A stretch of 64,000 bases of DNA from Nicotiana tabacum (lineage: Eukaryota; Streptophyta; Magnoliopsida; Solanales; Solanaceae): NCBI RefSeq assembly GCF_000715075.1, contig NC_134102.1, positions 41,983,348-42,047,347 on the forward strand, in the 5' to 3' direction. The notes under the pieces were generated by a model. It ran no database searches, was not told the DNA's origin, and worked only from the letters and a program-made list of their open reading frames with translations. Positions 12,717 through 24,135 of the stretch are shown here, piece by piece; the first letter of the stretch is position 1, and each line of letters opens with the position of its first letter. The translations under genes were made by a program, and so were the position numbers.

Positions 12717-12740
12717 TCGTATCTCCACTTTCTTGTAGTG
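12717..12740 (-). repeat. CACTA right terminal inverted repeat
   Basis: Ends CTTGTAGTG and is followed directly by the target duplication TGT. Its reverse complement matches the left end at 20 of 24 positions. Confidence 0.95.
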
Positions 12741-13315
12741 TGTTTGGCATTTGCCAAGAGAAAGCATGTCTATTATGTGGCATACAAGATGAATCACTGG
12801 AACACTTAGTCTTTGGATGCCATTTTTCAGAACATGCATTGAGGCAATACTTGAGTGGTTGGAAATAAGGGTGAGTCAAATTCACATACAGGGTATATGG
12901 AAGAAAATCAGTAGAAAATCAAGGGAAAAATAGTTTGAGCCTTTGTGATATCTGTTCTGGTAGCCATAGAATATGGGATTTGAAGATCCAGGAATTAATG
13001 AAGGATTGTGGCAGCACAAGGTACCATGGCCTTCCAAAGTATGGAGTACAATCAAAGATGAAAGTCACTGTAGGTTTGAAATGAGAATGCACAACAGACA
13101 CAGTAGAAAACAAATAGGATGGATACAGAACTTGTACATATAGGTTTATAGAATAAATTAGAAAAATAGATTTAGAGACTCTTGTAGCTACTACCTGGGC
13201 AGATCTACGTGGTAGGGATGTCCAGGGGAGTTAGATAACGATTTTGTTCTGGTTTTGTAAGTTTTTGTTTTTCTGGTGATGATGAATAAAATTTTTCTTT
13301 CACCAAAAAAGACTT
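12741..13315 (+). pseudogene. LINE RT remnant, part right of the CACTA insertion (zf-RVT and 3' end)
   Basis: Continues the frame left of the CACTA with FGICQEK, then CLLCGIQDESLEHLVFGCHF. This is the C-x2-C...H...C zinc-binding module (zf-RVT) found at the C terminus of plant non-LTR reverse transcriptases. After YLSGWK the reading frame stops. The remaining roughly 450 bp look like a LINE 3' region ending near an A-rich tract (about 13303-13310). An AATAAAA-type signal occurs just before that tract. Confidence 0.7.
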
Positions 13316-13723
13316 GACAATCATGTAACTAAGAAATATTAATATAAAATTCCATTATAGATAGCCAAATGCGTTCGAAGAACCAGCAAATACATGTAAC
13401 CACTATAAAGAAATGGAATTCACTGATATATATCATTGATAAATGAACTTTGAGCCTAACTCAACTCCAAAAGCTAGCTTATAAGATGAGGATTGCCCAA
13501 AACCATATAAGGAGACTAAGGACCTCAAATCCCTCTGTGGGACAACTCAACACTTATAAGTTATAATGTTATAAGATTGTAACCTGAGCTAGCAGAATCA
13601 GAATTAATAGAGGTTAAATAACAAATATCTTAAAATTCAAACAAATTAAACTAGAAAGTCTTACATGTTACTAATAACTTGTGAATAACCATTGGTCAAT
13701 TATACCAAGGACAGGAAAACGAT

Positions 13724-16700
13724 TTAAGCCTTTGATTCAGTGGCAGAAGTCAAGGTTAATGGGCGAAAACCATGATCAAGACTGGCTTTATACGCTTTCT
13801 CAATATCAAACATCTTGTCCCCACACTCGTGCTCACTCCATCCTTCCAATGCATGTAAAATCCCAGCTATTCTCCATGCACTCATAACTCTTCTCGGAAG
13901 CCAATTCTAGCGTTACAACAAATATAGAACACAAATATTGATATATTAGAAGTATTCAAATATTGAACAACAATAAAGAAGACTACCAAAAAACGCTAGG
14001 TGATTTTCTTCTAATTTAATTTGTTTAAGTGCCCTTGGTGGGCAGAGTTGCACGATATCTGTGCTGGTGGGAGATGGTAAATAACTGGTGGAATAGTCGA
14101 GGTACGCGCATGCTAGCCCGGACACTATTGTTTTCAAAATATATAAATAAATAAAGGAGAGATCAAGTTTAAATTATTTCCTACCTCACAAGAGTCAACA
14201 TTTTCAAGATGCTTGGGAGCGATCATGGCCGGGGTATGGAAGTAGAAGCAATCTTTGCGAGCTTTCCTTGGTGGGAATTGTGAGAATGGAATGAACAATG
14301 TTCCTTTTGGTGCCTTCAATTGTTGTTCTTCACTCAATCCATCCCCTACTAGCCATGTCTACAAAACAAGAGTTAAGTTAATTATGTATAAACATATTAT
14401 TTCAGAGGTGAGGAGTCACCGCCGGACAAATTACCAATCTTGGCATGTTAGCTGAAGATTAGAGGCGGCAAAATCAACTCATACTTTAGTAATATGTCCA
14501 ACTAAACTAAATTTAAATGACTAATTTGTTGACTGTTGATCCGACGGATTGACCTAGAAATGATCCATTAAGCTACTGGATCAACACAAATCATAGTATA
14601 ACCAATCGGTAAAAATACAACCAAAATTCAAACGCACAAAATTAAATTTGAAGATTGAAGACAATGTAAAATCTGAAGAATTTAAGCTAAGGATTTGAGA
14701 AAAATGCATTAACCTTCACATTTTGTTTTATCAATAAGCAAAATAAAAAAAATGATGGGAGGTTGGTTCACGTAGAGACAGTTGGGTTATGACCCGATGA
14801 CCGAAATTGAAATAATTGGGTCGTGGTCTGTCTTAACCCGCATATAGAAGTTTGACTCAACCCGCCTGTTTACCATCTCTAGTTATGGATGATCAAAGTA
14901 TAAGATTGAAACAATGAATTTCATTGTTTTTTTGTTTATACATACCTTTGAAGTATAAGATATTGAAGTAGCCAGATTAGTTGCAGCCTCAGGGGTAAGC
15001 CTTGCTTTAAGCATGTTGTAATCATTCTCACACAATGTGATAACCTATAACAATAACAGCAATATATATATATTTGAAACGGAAGTTGTTGGAGAAAATT
15101 CACTATACAATTTAGTGACTGAATATTAATGATACCTGAATTCCATCTTTGCATAAAGCAAGGGCAATGAAATAAGCTACTTTTGATAAATGGCCACCAA
15201 GAACCACTTGAGTAGTTCCTTTAGGAATTGAGTTTAGAACCACAGCAACTGCTAGGCTACTTCCATCAACCAACTTCACTTTAAGTTCTGGATTCCTTTT
15301 TATGTATTGTTCACCATTCATATTTAGTAGCTCCTATCAAATTTCAATGTACAAATACATTAGCTCAAGTAACTCATCACTTTCTCTAGCCAATATTTAG
15401 TGAATTAGCTGCACATTATGGAATATCAGAGAATAGATTATTTTTTCTGGTTATAGACAATTGATAACAGCTAACAAAATTTGAAGTGCAAACAAGCATC
15501 ATTTGAATGAGTTTAAGTTTTATCGCACTGGTGGATGGAAAATATTCAGGTCATTGATAAGGTAATTACATGTAAATCTTCATAATAAATATAAACTAAT
15601 AACTTGATAAAAATGATAAGTAACCTGCTATCACATGTTAAATTTATTAATAGCGCACAAAAATCTATATAACTTAAATTCCATTTGAATCATTGACTTA
15701 TTTTTTAACTTACCTGATTTAAAAGTCCTAGAGTCAAAACCTTTACGCCTTTCTGATCTGCTTCTTTGATGGCTTTCTCCATCAAATTGCTAATAGACTC
15801 TCTTTGCCATGGCATAAAGTACTGCAACAAAATCAAGGAAAAGGCAACAAATTACTTATCGAATTTATGGTATATATGTTTAAGACTACAAGTTTCAAAT
15901 GTCTTTTATTCTTTCTTAAACTTTATGTTCAATTAAACTACGCTACATAAATGAAACAAAGGGAGTATGCAGTGCATATTCTTACTTGTACGCGATATTT
16001 TGGAACGATCCAAGTTTGCAATTTGAGATTCTTGAATATGTTTCTCTCAACAATAAATGCATGGCCATAAAACCATGTAAACATCGTAGACCACAAAGTG
16101 ATTGGCCACATTACTGGAAAATACCATTTTGAGGTGTGAGGTTCTGAGGCCAAGGATGCAAATCCTAGGCGGAGATGGTAGATGGATTCTGCAGTTGTTA
16201 GATGTGTTAAATGCACCACATCAGGCGATTCGCCTACCCTCTCTAGTGATTTTTCATATAATGTATCTGAAGATTTGTCCAATGTGTTGTAAATATGGTC
16301 ATACATTGGCATAAAAAGTGAGTAATTTGTTCTGAATTGAGTGTGATGCAGTGAGTGGTACCTGTGTCATCAAAGAATTGAAGTTAATTGAATTCATTCT
16401 GTGAAATTGTAAGAATTTTTTTGTGATTATTTACCTATCTAGCAAATCTTCAATAGAACCTTTTTTTTTGTTGGGATGGGTTAAAGTTTAAAGCAAAGTC
16501 CAATCTATGCTTTTTCTGGTTTAACTATCGGGTATCTAATATTCATTAGTCGAACTAATTAGGATTTGTGCCATGTAGGGTTCATTAAAGTAAGAATGCT
16601 TCCTGCCGGCGGAAGTTTCTCCATTCCTACTGCTCTAAATAGCTATGAGTAACAATTGTACCTTTAAATGTGTTCAACTCACATCTTGGGGTCCCATAAC

Positions 16701-19700
16701 CGTGGAGAGAACGTAACGATCATGGAAATAACTCGGGAAAAGATTAAAACTTTTTGTACAGTACTAGTGTTTATCTTAAATTTCAAAATTTAGACAAGGT
16801 GGGTTGCTATGATGGTATGCACCCTCCACTTCCAACCAAGAGGTTGTGAGTTCGAGTCACCCCAAGAGCAAGGTGGGGAGTTCTTGGAGGGAAGGATGCC
16901 GAGTTTCTATTGGAAACAGCCTCTCTACCTCATGGTAGGGGTAAGGTATGCGTACACACTACCCTCCCCAGACCCCACTAGTGAGATTATACTGGGTTGT
17001 TGTTGTTGTTGTAATATATATGGAGTATTTTATTTTCTCATTCTCGGTTAGAGAAAAGAGAGCTCATTTGTTTGCACAAATAACATTAAATACTAGGCGT
17101 CAAATATTAACCAAGAGCATGCTACTTTTAAATTTTGAAAATTCTCATCACCATTGAACGGTAAGTTGAAAGGCATACAGAATTTCAATATCAAACTTCA
17201 AAAAAAAAAAAGAAATTCTTACAATCCAAATGATAAGGGATAAAATAAATGAGTATAACGCAGCTGGAAAGAATGTGTCGATATCACCTTATCCATGAAT
17301 TTATGCACGACAAGCATTCATTAATTCATGAAGATAAGGTGGTATCAACAAGATAACAAATTCCTTCATTGTATTCTATATTCTATTATTTTTTCACCTT
17401 ATCATTTGGACCACCATGAATGTATGTAAGGATTTGTTTTTTCATAATGTTGGTATTGAAATTTTGTATGATCAAATGAAAAGTATTTTTTTTAAGAGAA
17501 CGTTGGATTGGTTTGGTTGGTTTTTGGGAGGTGATAGATAATTTTTTTGGGGGATGCTCTTTAGTGCATTTTTTAAAGTGGAATTAAGGTGGAAAGTTTC
17601 ACAGTAGTAACCCAGCTCGCTAGTGATATTGTCCGCTCTGAATCTATGCCCTCACGGCCGATGTACGACTCTATCTAAAGTCCGGGGTATTACATACACC
17701 CCCTCTTATGGACTCAACATCCTAGACTCAACATTAAGGTTTGCCCCGCCTAAACTCTGATCCACCATCGGCAAGGCTGACAGAAGAGTGGCTCGGATAC
17801 CATCTGTAGCAGCCCAACCCGCTAGTGATATTGTCCGCTCTGGGCCTAGGCCCTCATAGGTTTAAAATGCGCCACTAGGGTCTAAGTTTAATTAACTTAT
17901 ATACCCATCATCCCTCTTATTAACTTACCCATTATTTTGAATTGGACGAATAGTAGAAGCAAGATGTTAAAGATTTGTACTTAATTGGTCTTGATAAAAG
18001 TAAGATGGAAGGTTAAGACTTACGAGGGTGTATACATTAAGTACTTGAGAGGTGGAAAGACAGAGAAAATCCACTTAGGAATAAGTTCAAAGTTGCAGTG
18101 TCCCAAGTTGTTCATGAAATCAATGTAAGTGATGTAACCCCCAAGTGCCACTATTGAAGCAGTCCCAGTAAGTACTGCTGTGAGCATTGGGATGGCAAAC
18201 AGCGCGAAATACGCTACATGCTCTGCAAATGGATGAATCACGGCTGCCAAAAAGAAGAATATTTATCAAACACATAGCTAACTAAATTACTACAAGTAAT
18301 ATGATTTGCATTTTAGATATCTACAGTAACAAGTTTAAAGATTTTTATACTATGAAGTTTAATATGTATTAGCAGGTTCAATGACGCACGTAGGCATGAT
18401 TTTTCTTAAGCGTGCCAATACTTAAATAAATTAATAAATGAATAAATCACTATAATGACAAGCGATAACTCTGAATGCAGGCTGCTAATGTAAAATTGGG
18501 CAAACCAACGATCAAGCACACTTATAAAGCGGCAAATGCATTAGCAAAAGAAGGAGCCAAGAAAAAGGTTTTTGGAAGGCCAGCAATGCTGATAGTTCCT
18601 CCTGTGTATATTATTGACGTTTTTTGGACAGACATTCTAGGAACTACAAATCAAAGACTAATTTTAACTTGTAATAATACTAGCACTGAAGCTTTGGTTT
18701 GGTGTTCTATTTTGACTGGGGATACCATGTAAAATATGTTCTGTTGTTGCATCATATAGATTCAATCCATTTGGTGGGGTGCAGTTTTAGCTGGAAATTA
18801 AAGTTGGCAACCTATGATGGCTAGCTAGCTAGCAGGCAGGTCTTACTACTTAATAACGGTCATCTTAAAATATTGAGGCGAATTGAGTAATTTAAATTTA
18901 ATGAGTTTAACATCCAGGTTCTTACTGTTAAATCCACAACATTTTTAAAATTACATGTTCAACGTTTAATATTTTCCTAAAAAAAAATATGATTATTTAT
19001 GTGTATACACACGCTGTGTCGAAAATACTTGTTTGGTTGAACCCATTAATTATATACTACATCCATATCATTGGTTATCACCTTTAGTCTTAGGATCTTA
19101 TAACTTCTGGCACTAACAATGCATAACAATTTACACCATTAGATTAACACGATCTATTGCAATGGATAATTAACCTAATTTAGTAATTTAGAAAATAAAG
19201 TAAATAACCTAGTATAATGAGTTAAAATGCATTGAAAATGTAAACATATATTATTTCGTTCCACTATCGATGTATATAAGTTAAATATATTTTCAGTTAA
19301 TAGATGAAACAGAAGTAGGAAATGGGAGATGGCTTACAAGTTATGGGCTCTGTGACAATAGAGGAATGGTGATGAGAGTGATAGCGAGAGTAAAGGAAAT
19401 GATGGTGCAAAGATCTGTGAAGCCAATAATAGAGAAATTCCACAGGACCAATATGAATCAAAGCTGTCAAAATTATCCCATCAGTCCTCCAAAATGGAAT
19501 ATGATGAGACTGCTCCAACTTCATATATCCATAATAGAATAAGAGACCATTAAATATGATCTGATCATCCCTGCAAACATAAGATCGATAAACATGAATC
19601 ATATTCTTTGCACTTCAATTTGCATTTAGATTTTCTTTTTTTGGAGCCCAATTCCCACTCCTTTTGAGCTTGGTCCAAAAATAGCATTGTCGTTAAGGAG

Positions 19701-22566
19701 TTCAATTGAATCCCTTTTAGACGAAAAGTTATATTATCAAAATAGATAAAAGAATATTTTGTATACATATAAAATGTATCCACTCCTTGGCATATGAAAA
19801 AAATATAGTGTAATGGCAAATATGAGCAAAAATTGATTTAAGTCGTAAGTTCAAAATCCTTTTTTTTGGGGGGGGGGGAGCGGGGGGGAGGGAGGGATGA
19901 TATGATTGAGAATCAAATCTTCACTAATAAGGTAAAAGTTTAGAGGTACCTAACCAACTGAGCTACTATGATTTCTCATAAGTTCAAATCTTAGGTATTT
20001 ATCATTTATGCATTTTCTAAAAACACTTTGTTAATAGTTTTGATTCCGCTGCATTTAAAATAAAAATAAAAATAACACTGCAAGCTGTATGTAGAAGATA
20101 TGTTTCTCTATAACAAGGTCTAGGTATGCCCCTGCCAATATTTTAGGGGGATACTCCTAAACTGTTAGATCATAAATTTCATGTTCAAAAAAGTCTTATA
20201 AAATAATAATATAAAATATATGTATGATCGTGTATAATTAATGTATAATCTATATATATACCCGCTAAAATAGTAAATAATGAATTTGATTGGCTATGTG
20301 CAAAAAATCCCATTTAATTATACACCGCTAGATTAGATCTTCCTTCTTACTGGCGGAAGGAGGCCAAAATGACGTACCACCCATTCATAAATGTTAACAA
20401 CTGAATAGTGGGATCTAACCCGTAAAAATAGGGCCATCGTATCCAAGTATTTATGATAAAATAAAACATAGAAAATAATTGTAGACATTGCCGCTGACAT
20501 TATCAAGAACTGTACATAGAAAAAATAATTAATTTTTTTTTAAAAAAATAAAATAAATATATATATATTTTTTATTTTTTTATTTTCATGCATGTCAGGA
20601 GGAGGGCGGATCCAACTCCCTTCTATTTCTTAGTCTCTCTATTTCTCCAAGTTCCTACTTAGATTTGAGACATTTGTCAAAATTAAATATTAATGGATGA
20701 GATTTACTTGAATAAAATAAAACCCTAACCATAATTAAAGTACTTAATTCCTTCTTTTATTCATTCCCAAATAATACAATTATAGCTACACATTATTTAA
20801 GATTCCTTCTTTCTCTCTTGCAGTAATTTTCTTTCCAATCAATTCTAGCAGAGTTTTCTTTCGTAGTATTCATATGCATGTCTAAATGAATCAAATTTTA
20901 TCCGAAGGTTTATTGGTACAAATGAAGGAGAAACATCCATATGTTAATTTTGAGATGTGACCACAAATCTACCATTGAAAAGTAGAAAGTAAGATACATG
21001 GTTCTGTTACGAATAAAGTTTAATTTTTCGGTTAAAATTAGATTGAGTTTTTAAATAATTATTTCAAAGTTTTTTTTAAAGGATAGTGAACTCCAGAATA
21101 ATGAAAAGAAAATTGTGAAATGAAAAGGTAAATTTACTACGGAAGATTGCAACTTAAATTTTTAAAAGGATTGACATGGTAAAAAATTTTGGGGATAACT
21201 TTTTGGTGCCAGAAATGGATTTTGTAGGAGGGAATATCAAAATTTCTGAAAATTATATATGGAATATCTATTATTTAACCATAGTTAATGCCTTGTTTTA
21301 GTTAATTAAATCTAGACCATTAATTTTAAAATGGTATAGGTGTCTCCTGTCCAAGTAATAACTTAAAAAAATAATAAAAAATAAGGAGGAGTCAAATCCG
21401 AGGAGGGCCAGGGAGATTTTCTTTTTGTTTTATACCGCGTCCTTCCATTCTGTGGGGTTAGGGATAGGGAGTGTGGGTAAAGCAGAGAGGGACAGCGACA
21501 GATGCAATAATAGTTCGAACCGAGTATAATTTATTATTACTAGAGTATCAAATAATACTAAATTACGTGCTACTAATTGTAAAAGTGTAATAAATCAAAT
21601 GGTGAGAATATAAATATTTAAATCCCGAATCCGCTTTTAAAAAAGGTGTTGGTGCTTACCAATTTCTTTCTCTGTCAACTTGGTCAAATTCAATGCTCTT
21701 ATCAACAATTCGATTATCTCCTTTGGCAGTTCTGTAACGAGATATGGATATCCATATTTGATTGTGAATCATTCTTGAGAGTAGAAATGGGAATATAATA
21801 AACTTTACAATATCCTTCTGCTTTTCATCTTTGCTCAAGAAGAATGAGTGTATGCTATGAGCCACGAATGGTGCCAAAACCACATACTTCAGTCAGAAAA
21901 AATAAAAAGCTGTTAGGGGTATGAAAAATTATATTAATTACATACATAATTCATGCTAGCATTTACTTTCCGAAAAGAATTGAAAAGAAGAAACAAGTTA
22001 GAATAGAGTCACAAAATTGAAAATGACAAAACATTGTATCACGTGTTAAGTATGAGACAAACCCGATAGAGCCTTAGATATTTTCTAACACAAAGCATAA
22101 ATATATGGAGTATATGAAATAACACTCAAATAATTTTAAATTTTAAATTCATAATTTTAAAAGTTCAATAAATTTAATGAAAAGAATGTAAAAGTTGAAC
22201 TTATCAAATTTGAATTATGAATCGCCCCCTACACTAATATATCTCTATTTATTTGTTTGATGCATTGAAGGAACATATTTTCCTCACAGAAGAGGAGGAG
22301 AAGAAGGAGGAGATTCATTAGCAACAACAATCCACTAAAATTCCACCAGCAAGATCTGGGGAGGATAGAGTGTACGCAGACCTTACCCCTACCCGGAGTA
22401 GGAGATTCATTAGCATAAATGTAATTATGCTCTAATATAATAAAAAGAAAAAACATACAGGACTTTAAGAAAAACTATGAAAAATGAATCAATATGATTA
22501 GTATACCTTGAAATTGCCAAGCCATGTCCATGGCCATTCAGTGAGAATGCCTGGTTTAGATGCCAT
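13724..22566 (-). CDS. CER1: CER1-type very-long-chain aldehyde decarbonylase (alkane-forming), 10 exons
   Basis: Coding exons on the minus strand are 22507-22566, 21660-21886, 19338-19570, 18024-18243, 15986-16361, 15714-15821, 15136-15333, 14946-15044, 14185-14358 and 13724-13906. Every junction is GT-AG and phases agree. The total is 1878 nt, or 625 codons plus stop, the length of Arabidopsis CER1. The start MASKPGILTEWPW matches CER1 N termini. An integral-membrane fatty-acid-hydroxylase-like domain carries three His clusters: HRSLHH from residue 147, HSHHH at 160-164 and HSLHH at 249-253. The C-terminal half is the WAX2 domain (VHLTHLTT, GTLFIPFSQFPPR, MSAWRIAGILHALEGW). In the family, CER1 acts in the ER with CER3 and cytochrome b5 to convert very-long-chain acyl substrates to cuticular alkanes. 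The C terminus is CER1-like rather than CER3-like. No stop or frameshift was seen despite transposons in introns 1, 3 and 4. The assignment is from recalled family sequence. Confidence 0.95.
16797..17011 (+). mobile_element. Full-length TS SINE in CER1 intron 4
   Basis: A tRNA-like head has an A-box-like stretch (GGGTTGCTATGATGG) and a B box (GAGTTCGAGTC). It is followed by the TS body (GGTAAGGTATGCGTACAC, CCCTCCCCAGACCCCACTAGTG) and a (TTG)n tail. It lies antisense to CER1. No clear target duplication was found. Confidence 0.88.
17173..17470. mobile_element. Fold-back MITE in CER1 intron 4
   Basis: Long imperfect terminal inverted repeats pair CATACAGAATTTCAATATCAAAC at the left with the reverse complement of GTTGGTATTGAAATTTTGTATG at the right. 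Further pairing (CCAAATGATAAGG with CCTTATCATTTGG) continues inward. A nested hairpin (ATCACCTTATCC...TCATGAAGATAAGGTGGTAT) lies in the centre. No coding sequence. Superfamily not assigned. Confidence 0.75.
17600..17900. repeat. Dispersed repeat with an internal direct duplication, CER1 intron 4
   Basis: A perfect 23-bp sequence, CGCTAGTGATATTGTCCGCTCTG, occurs at 17618-17640 and 17820-17842. Each copy sits in similar context (GTAxCCCAxC before, GCCCTCAxxG after). The GC-rich composition contrasts with the intron. I recall similar blocks dispersed in Solanaceae DNA, but element type and ends are unresolved. Confidence 0.6.
18475..18732 (+). pseudogene. LINE-type RNase H-like fragment in CER1 intron 3
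   Basis: An 85-codon open frame reads KHTYKAANALAKEGAKKK and then FGRPAMLIVPPVYIIDVFW. This resembles the C-terminal part of the RVT_3 RNase H-like domain of plant LINE polyproteins (the H-x-REANxxAD-LA segment and the tail after it). The catalytic N-terminal part is absent, so it is a dead fragment. It is antisense to CER1. Confidence 0.55.
19571..21659. other. CER1 intron 2, long, no gene recognised
   Basis: A 2.1-kb intron with AT-rich sequence and a T8-G10 homopolymer junction near 19861-19880. Two GC-richer patches near 20596-20630 and 21380-21420 share an AGGAGGAG...ATCC theme and might be parts of a small element. No ORF with a recognisable domain. Confidence 0.5.
22324..22399 (-). 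mobile_element. 5'-truncated TS SINE in CER1 intron 1
   Basis: On the minus strand it reads as the TS body (GGTAAGGTCTGCGTACACTC, CCTCCCCAGATC) and a degenerate TTG tail. It is flanked by a perfect 16-bp duplication, AGGAGATTCATTAGCA (22308-22323 and 22400-22415). The long perfect duplication points to a fairly recent insertion. Confidence 0.88.
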
Positions 22567-22671
22567 GGATTTTTGTTTTGGTTTTGCTAGCTTATCTTGT
22601 AAAGTAAGTAAGTAGTACAACTTCTTTCAGCTAGCTAGCTTTTTTCGCCTTCTGTCCTCTAATTGGGCTGC

Positions 22672-22680
22672 ATTTTATAG
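22672..22680 (-). promoter_or_regulatory. Probable TATA box of CER1
   Basis: The minus strand reads CTATAAAATG about 105 bp upstream of the CER1 ATG. That would place transcription start near 22640 and give a 5' UTR of about 75 nt. Confidence 0.6.
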
Positions 22681-22699
22681 ATCCCTAAAAATGGAGCTG

Positions 22700-24112
22700 A
22701 TGCCAGCATATTCAATATTTTACACTGTCTCAAAATTCTTTACTTATCACAAACCGCCATGTGTCCCCATCACATCACTTTTTTTCTCTAAAAAATTCAA
22801 CACCCGGTGTTTATACTATTAAAATAATTTAACTTGATCTTAAAGTTAAATTATTTGGTTTAAAGTAACCATCAGGTAAATTTCTTTTTACTACCGCATC
22901 TTCACTTGCCTGTGAACCAAACCAAGTTAATTTAGATATACTCTCTCCATTTTATTTTGTATCTTAGTTTGATTATGCATGAAATTTAAGAATATGAAGA
23001 CATTTTTTTTTTATTTTGGAATCTTAAATTAAACGTGCATATAGTAATATACTGAAGGTATTCTTTGAATATTATGGTCTAAACATGCCATTGCATTCCT
23101 ATAAGGGACGATGTGTCAATAAGGTTAAATAAAAAATACTAGAATTAAAAACTTATATAAAAAATTAACATTCTTTTTTCAACAAACTAAGTAGTAAACA
23201 AAAAACTAATTAAGACACATAAATAAACTGAAACATGAAGAATAATTGAAGGCACACACATTAAAAAATTGGTAATTAATATGGCTAAATGGTAAAATGT
23301 TATGTTGAAAACATATGTGATGAATAGATTGATTAAATACAAATATCAGGTGCAGTGATTTCTTTTTCACCTAAAAGTATTGATCAACGGATTCAACATT
23401 GGTGGTCTTCGAACTTTATTACTGTAAGAGCTACATCACGTTGCAGCCGCTACTCCATTAATTTAAAGATAGACTAGACCCATGAGGTTCAACATAAGTA
23501 ATTAATGTGTCACACCTAACAAGTATTCGAGCAATATTATGTGTTCCAGCACACATAATAGTTGGATATAATGTATGTTATTAGTTATATAAAGTGCGAG
23601 AAATCAACAACCCGAGCTACTAATATTATGGCTCACTTCAACCTGCAATAAGAGGAAAACGTCCTACTTTCAAATATGTTTTTTTAACTTTAATTTCAAA
23701 TACTTTTTTTTATACTTGGATTAGATATTGTTCAAACACCTACTAAATATTTCAAATCTTCTTAATACACTAGAGAGAGAAAAAAAGGATATGCAAATTA
23801 TCTTGAATTCCTCGTAGAGGAAGAGCTGATGCTACTGGAATATTGCAAACACGGTCATAACTTTTGCAAGTTAAAATGATAAAAGAAAACTATCTTTTGT
23901 AATGCCGAGTTAAGTTGACGAAATGTCTAAGCATCACCAAAAGTTACCAATATAAAGTGTACTTTAACCTTCTAGATATTTCAATGGAAGTGCCACCGGT
24001 GATGTTGGATTGCAACTCGTATTTGTTCAACTCGTTTTCCATCTGGCTCGACTCGCCCATTCGTCTCCATTATTTCTCTCTTACAATAATAATAATGACT
24101 ACGACTCAATTT
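22700..24112. other. CER1 upstream intergenic region
   Basis: AT-rich, with no gene. From about 22941 the sequence CTCTCTCCATTTTATTTTGTATCTTAG resembles the left end of a Stowaway-type MITE, but I could not find a matching right end. The CER1 promoter must lie in the first part of this region. Confidence 0.5.
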
Positions 24113-24135
24113 TAAAGTCTGTTGGCCAAACATCT
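24113..24135. mobile_element. Left end of a probable MITE, split by element B
   Basis: TAAAGTCTGTTGGCCAA resembles the inverse of CTTGGCCAGGCTTTA at 38574-38588. Both sit just outside the CATCT duplications of element B, so the LTR element appears to have inserted near this MITE's left end. Only the ends are alike; a target duplication for the MITE was not resolved. Confidence 0.45.

Larger units (their letters stand above)
872..12740 (+). mobile_element. Complete CACTA (En/Spm superfamily) DNA transposon, 11.9 kb
   Basis: The element starts CACTACAAG and ends CTTGTAGTG. The terminal 24 bp match as inverted repeats at 20 of 24 positions. It is flanked by the 3-bp direct duplication TGT (869-871 and 12741-12743), the target-site size of CACTA elements. 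Both ends carry long subterminal arrays of short repeats with the core GACATTT/AAATGTC. Inside are the two genes typical of the superfamily: a tnpD-like (TNP2) transposase and a tnpA-like (Transposase_24) accessory protein, both on the plus strand and both damaged. A truncated TS SINE lies inside, so that insertion is younger than the CACTA. The host site is a LINE reverse-transcriptase remnant. The damaged genes suggest this copy cannot move by itself, though its ends look usable in trans. Confidence 0.96.

Noticed and set aside
16797..17011. Possible tRNA gene because of A and B boxes
   Set aside because: No cloverleaf could be drawn, and the sequence continues into a TS SINE body with a TTG tail.
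19861..19885. T8/G10 homopolymer as a telomere-like or G-quadruplex element
   Set aside because: A single homopolymer junction without repeat structure; more likely simple sequence and prone to sequencing error.
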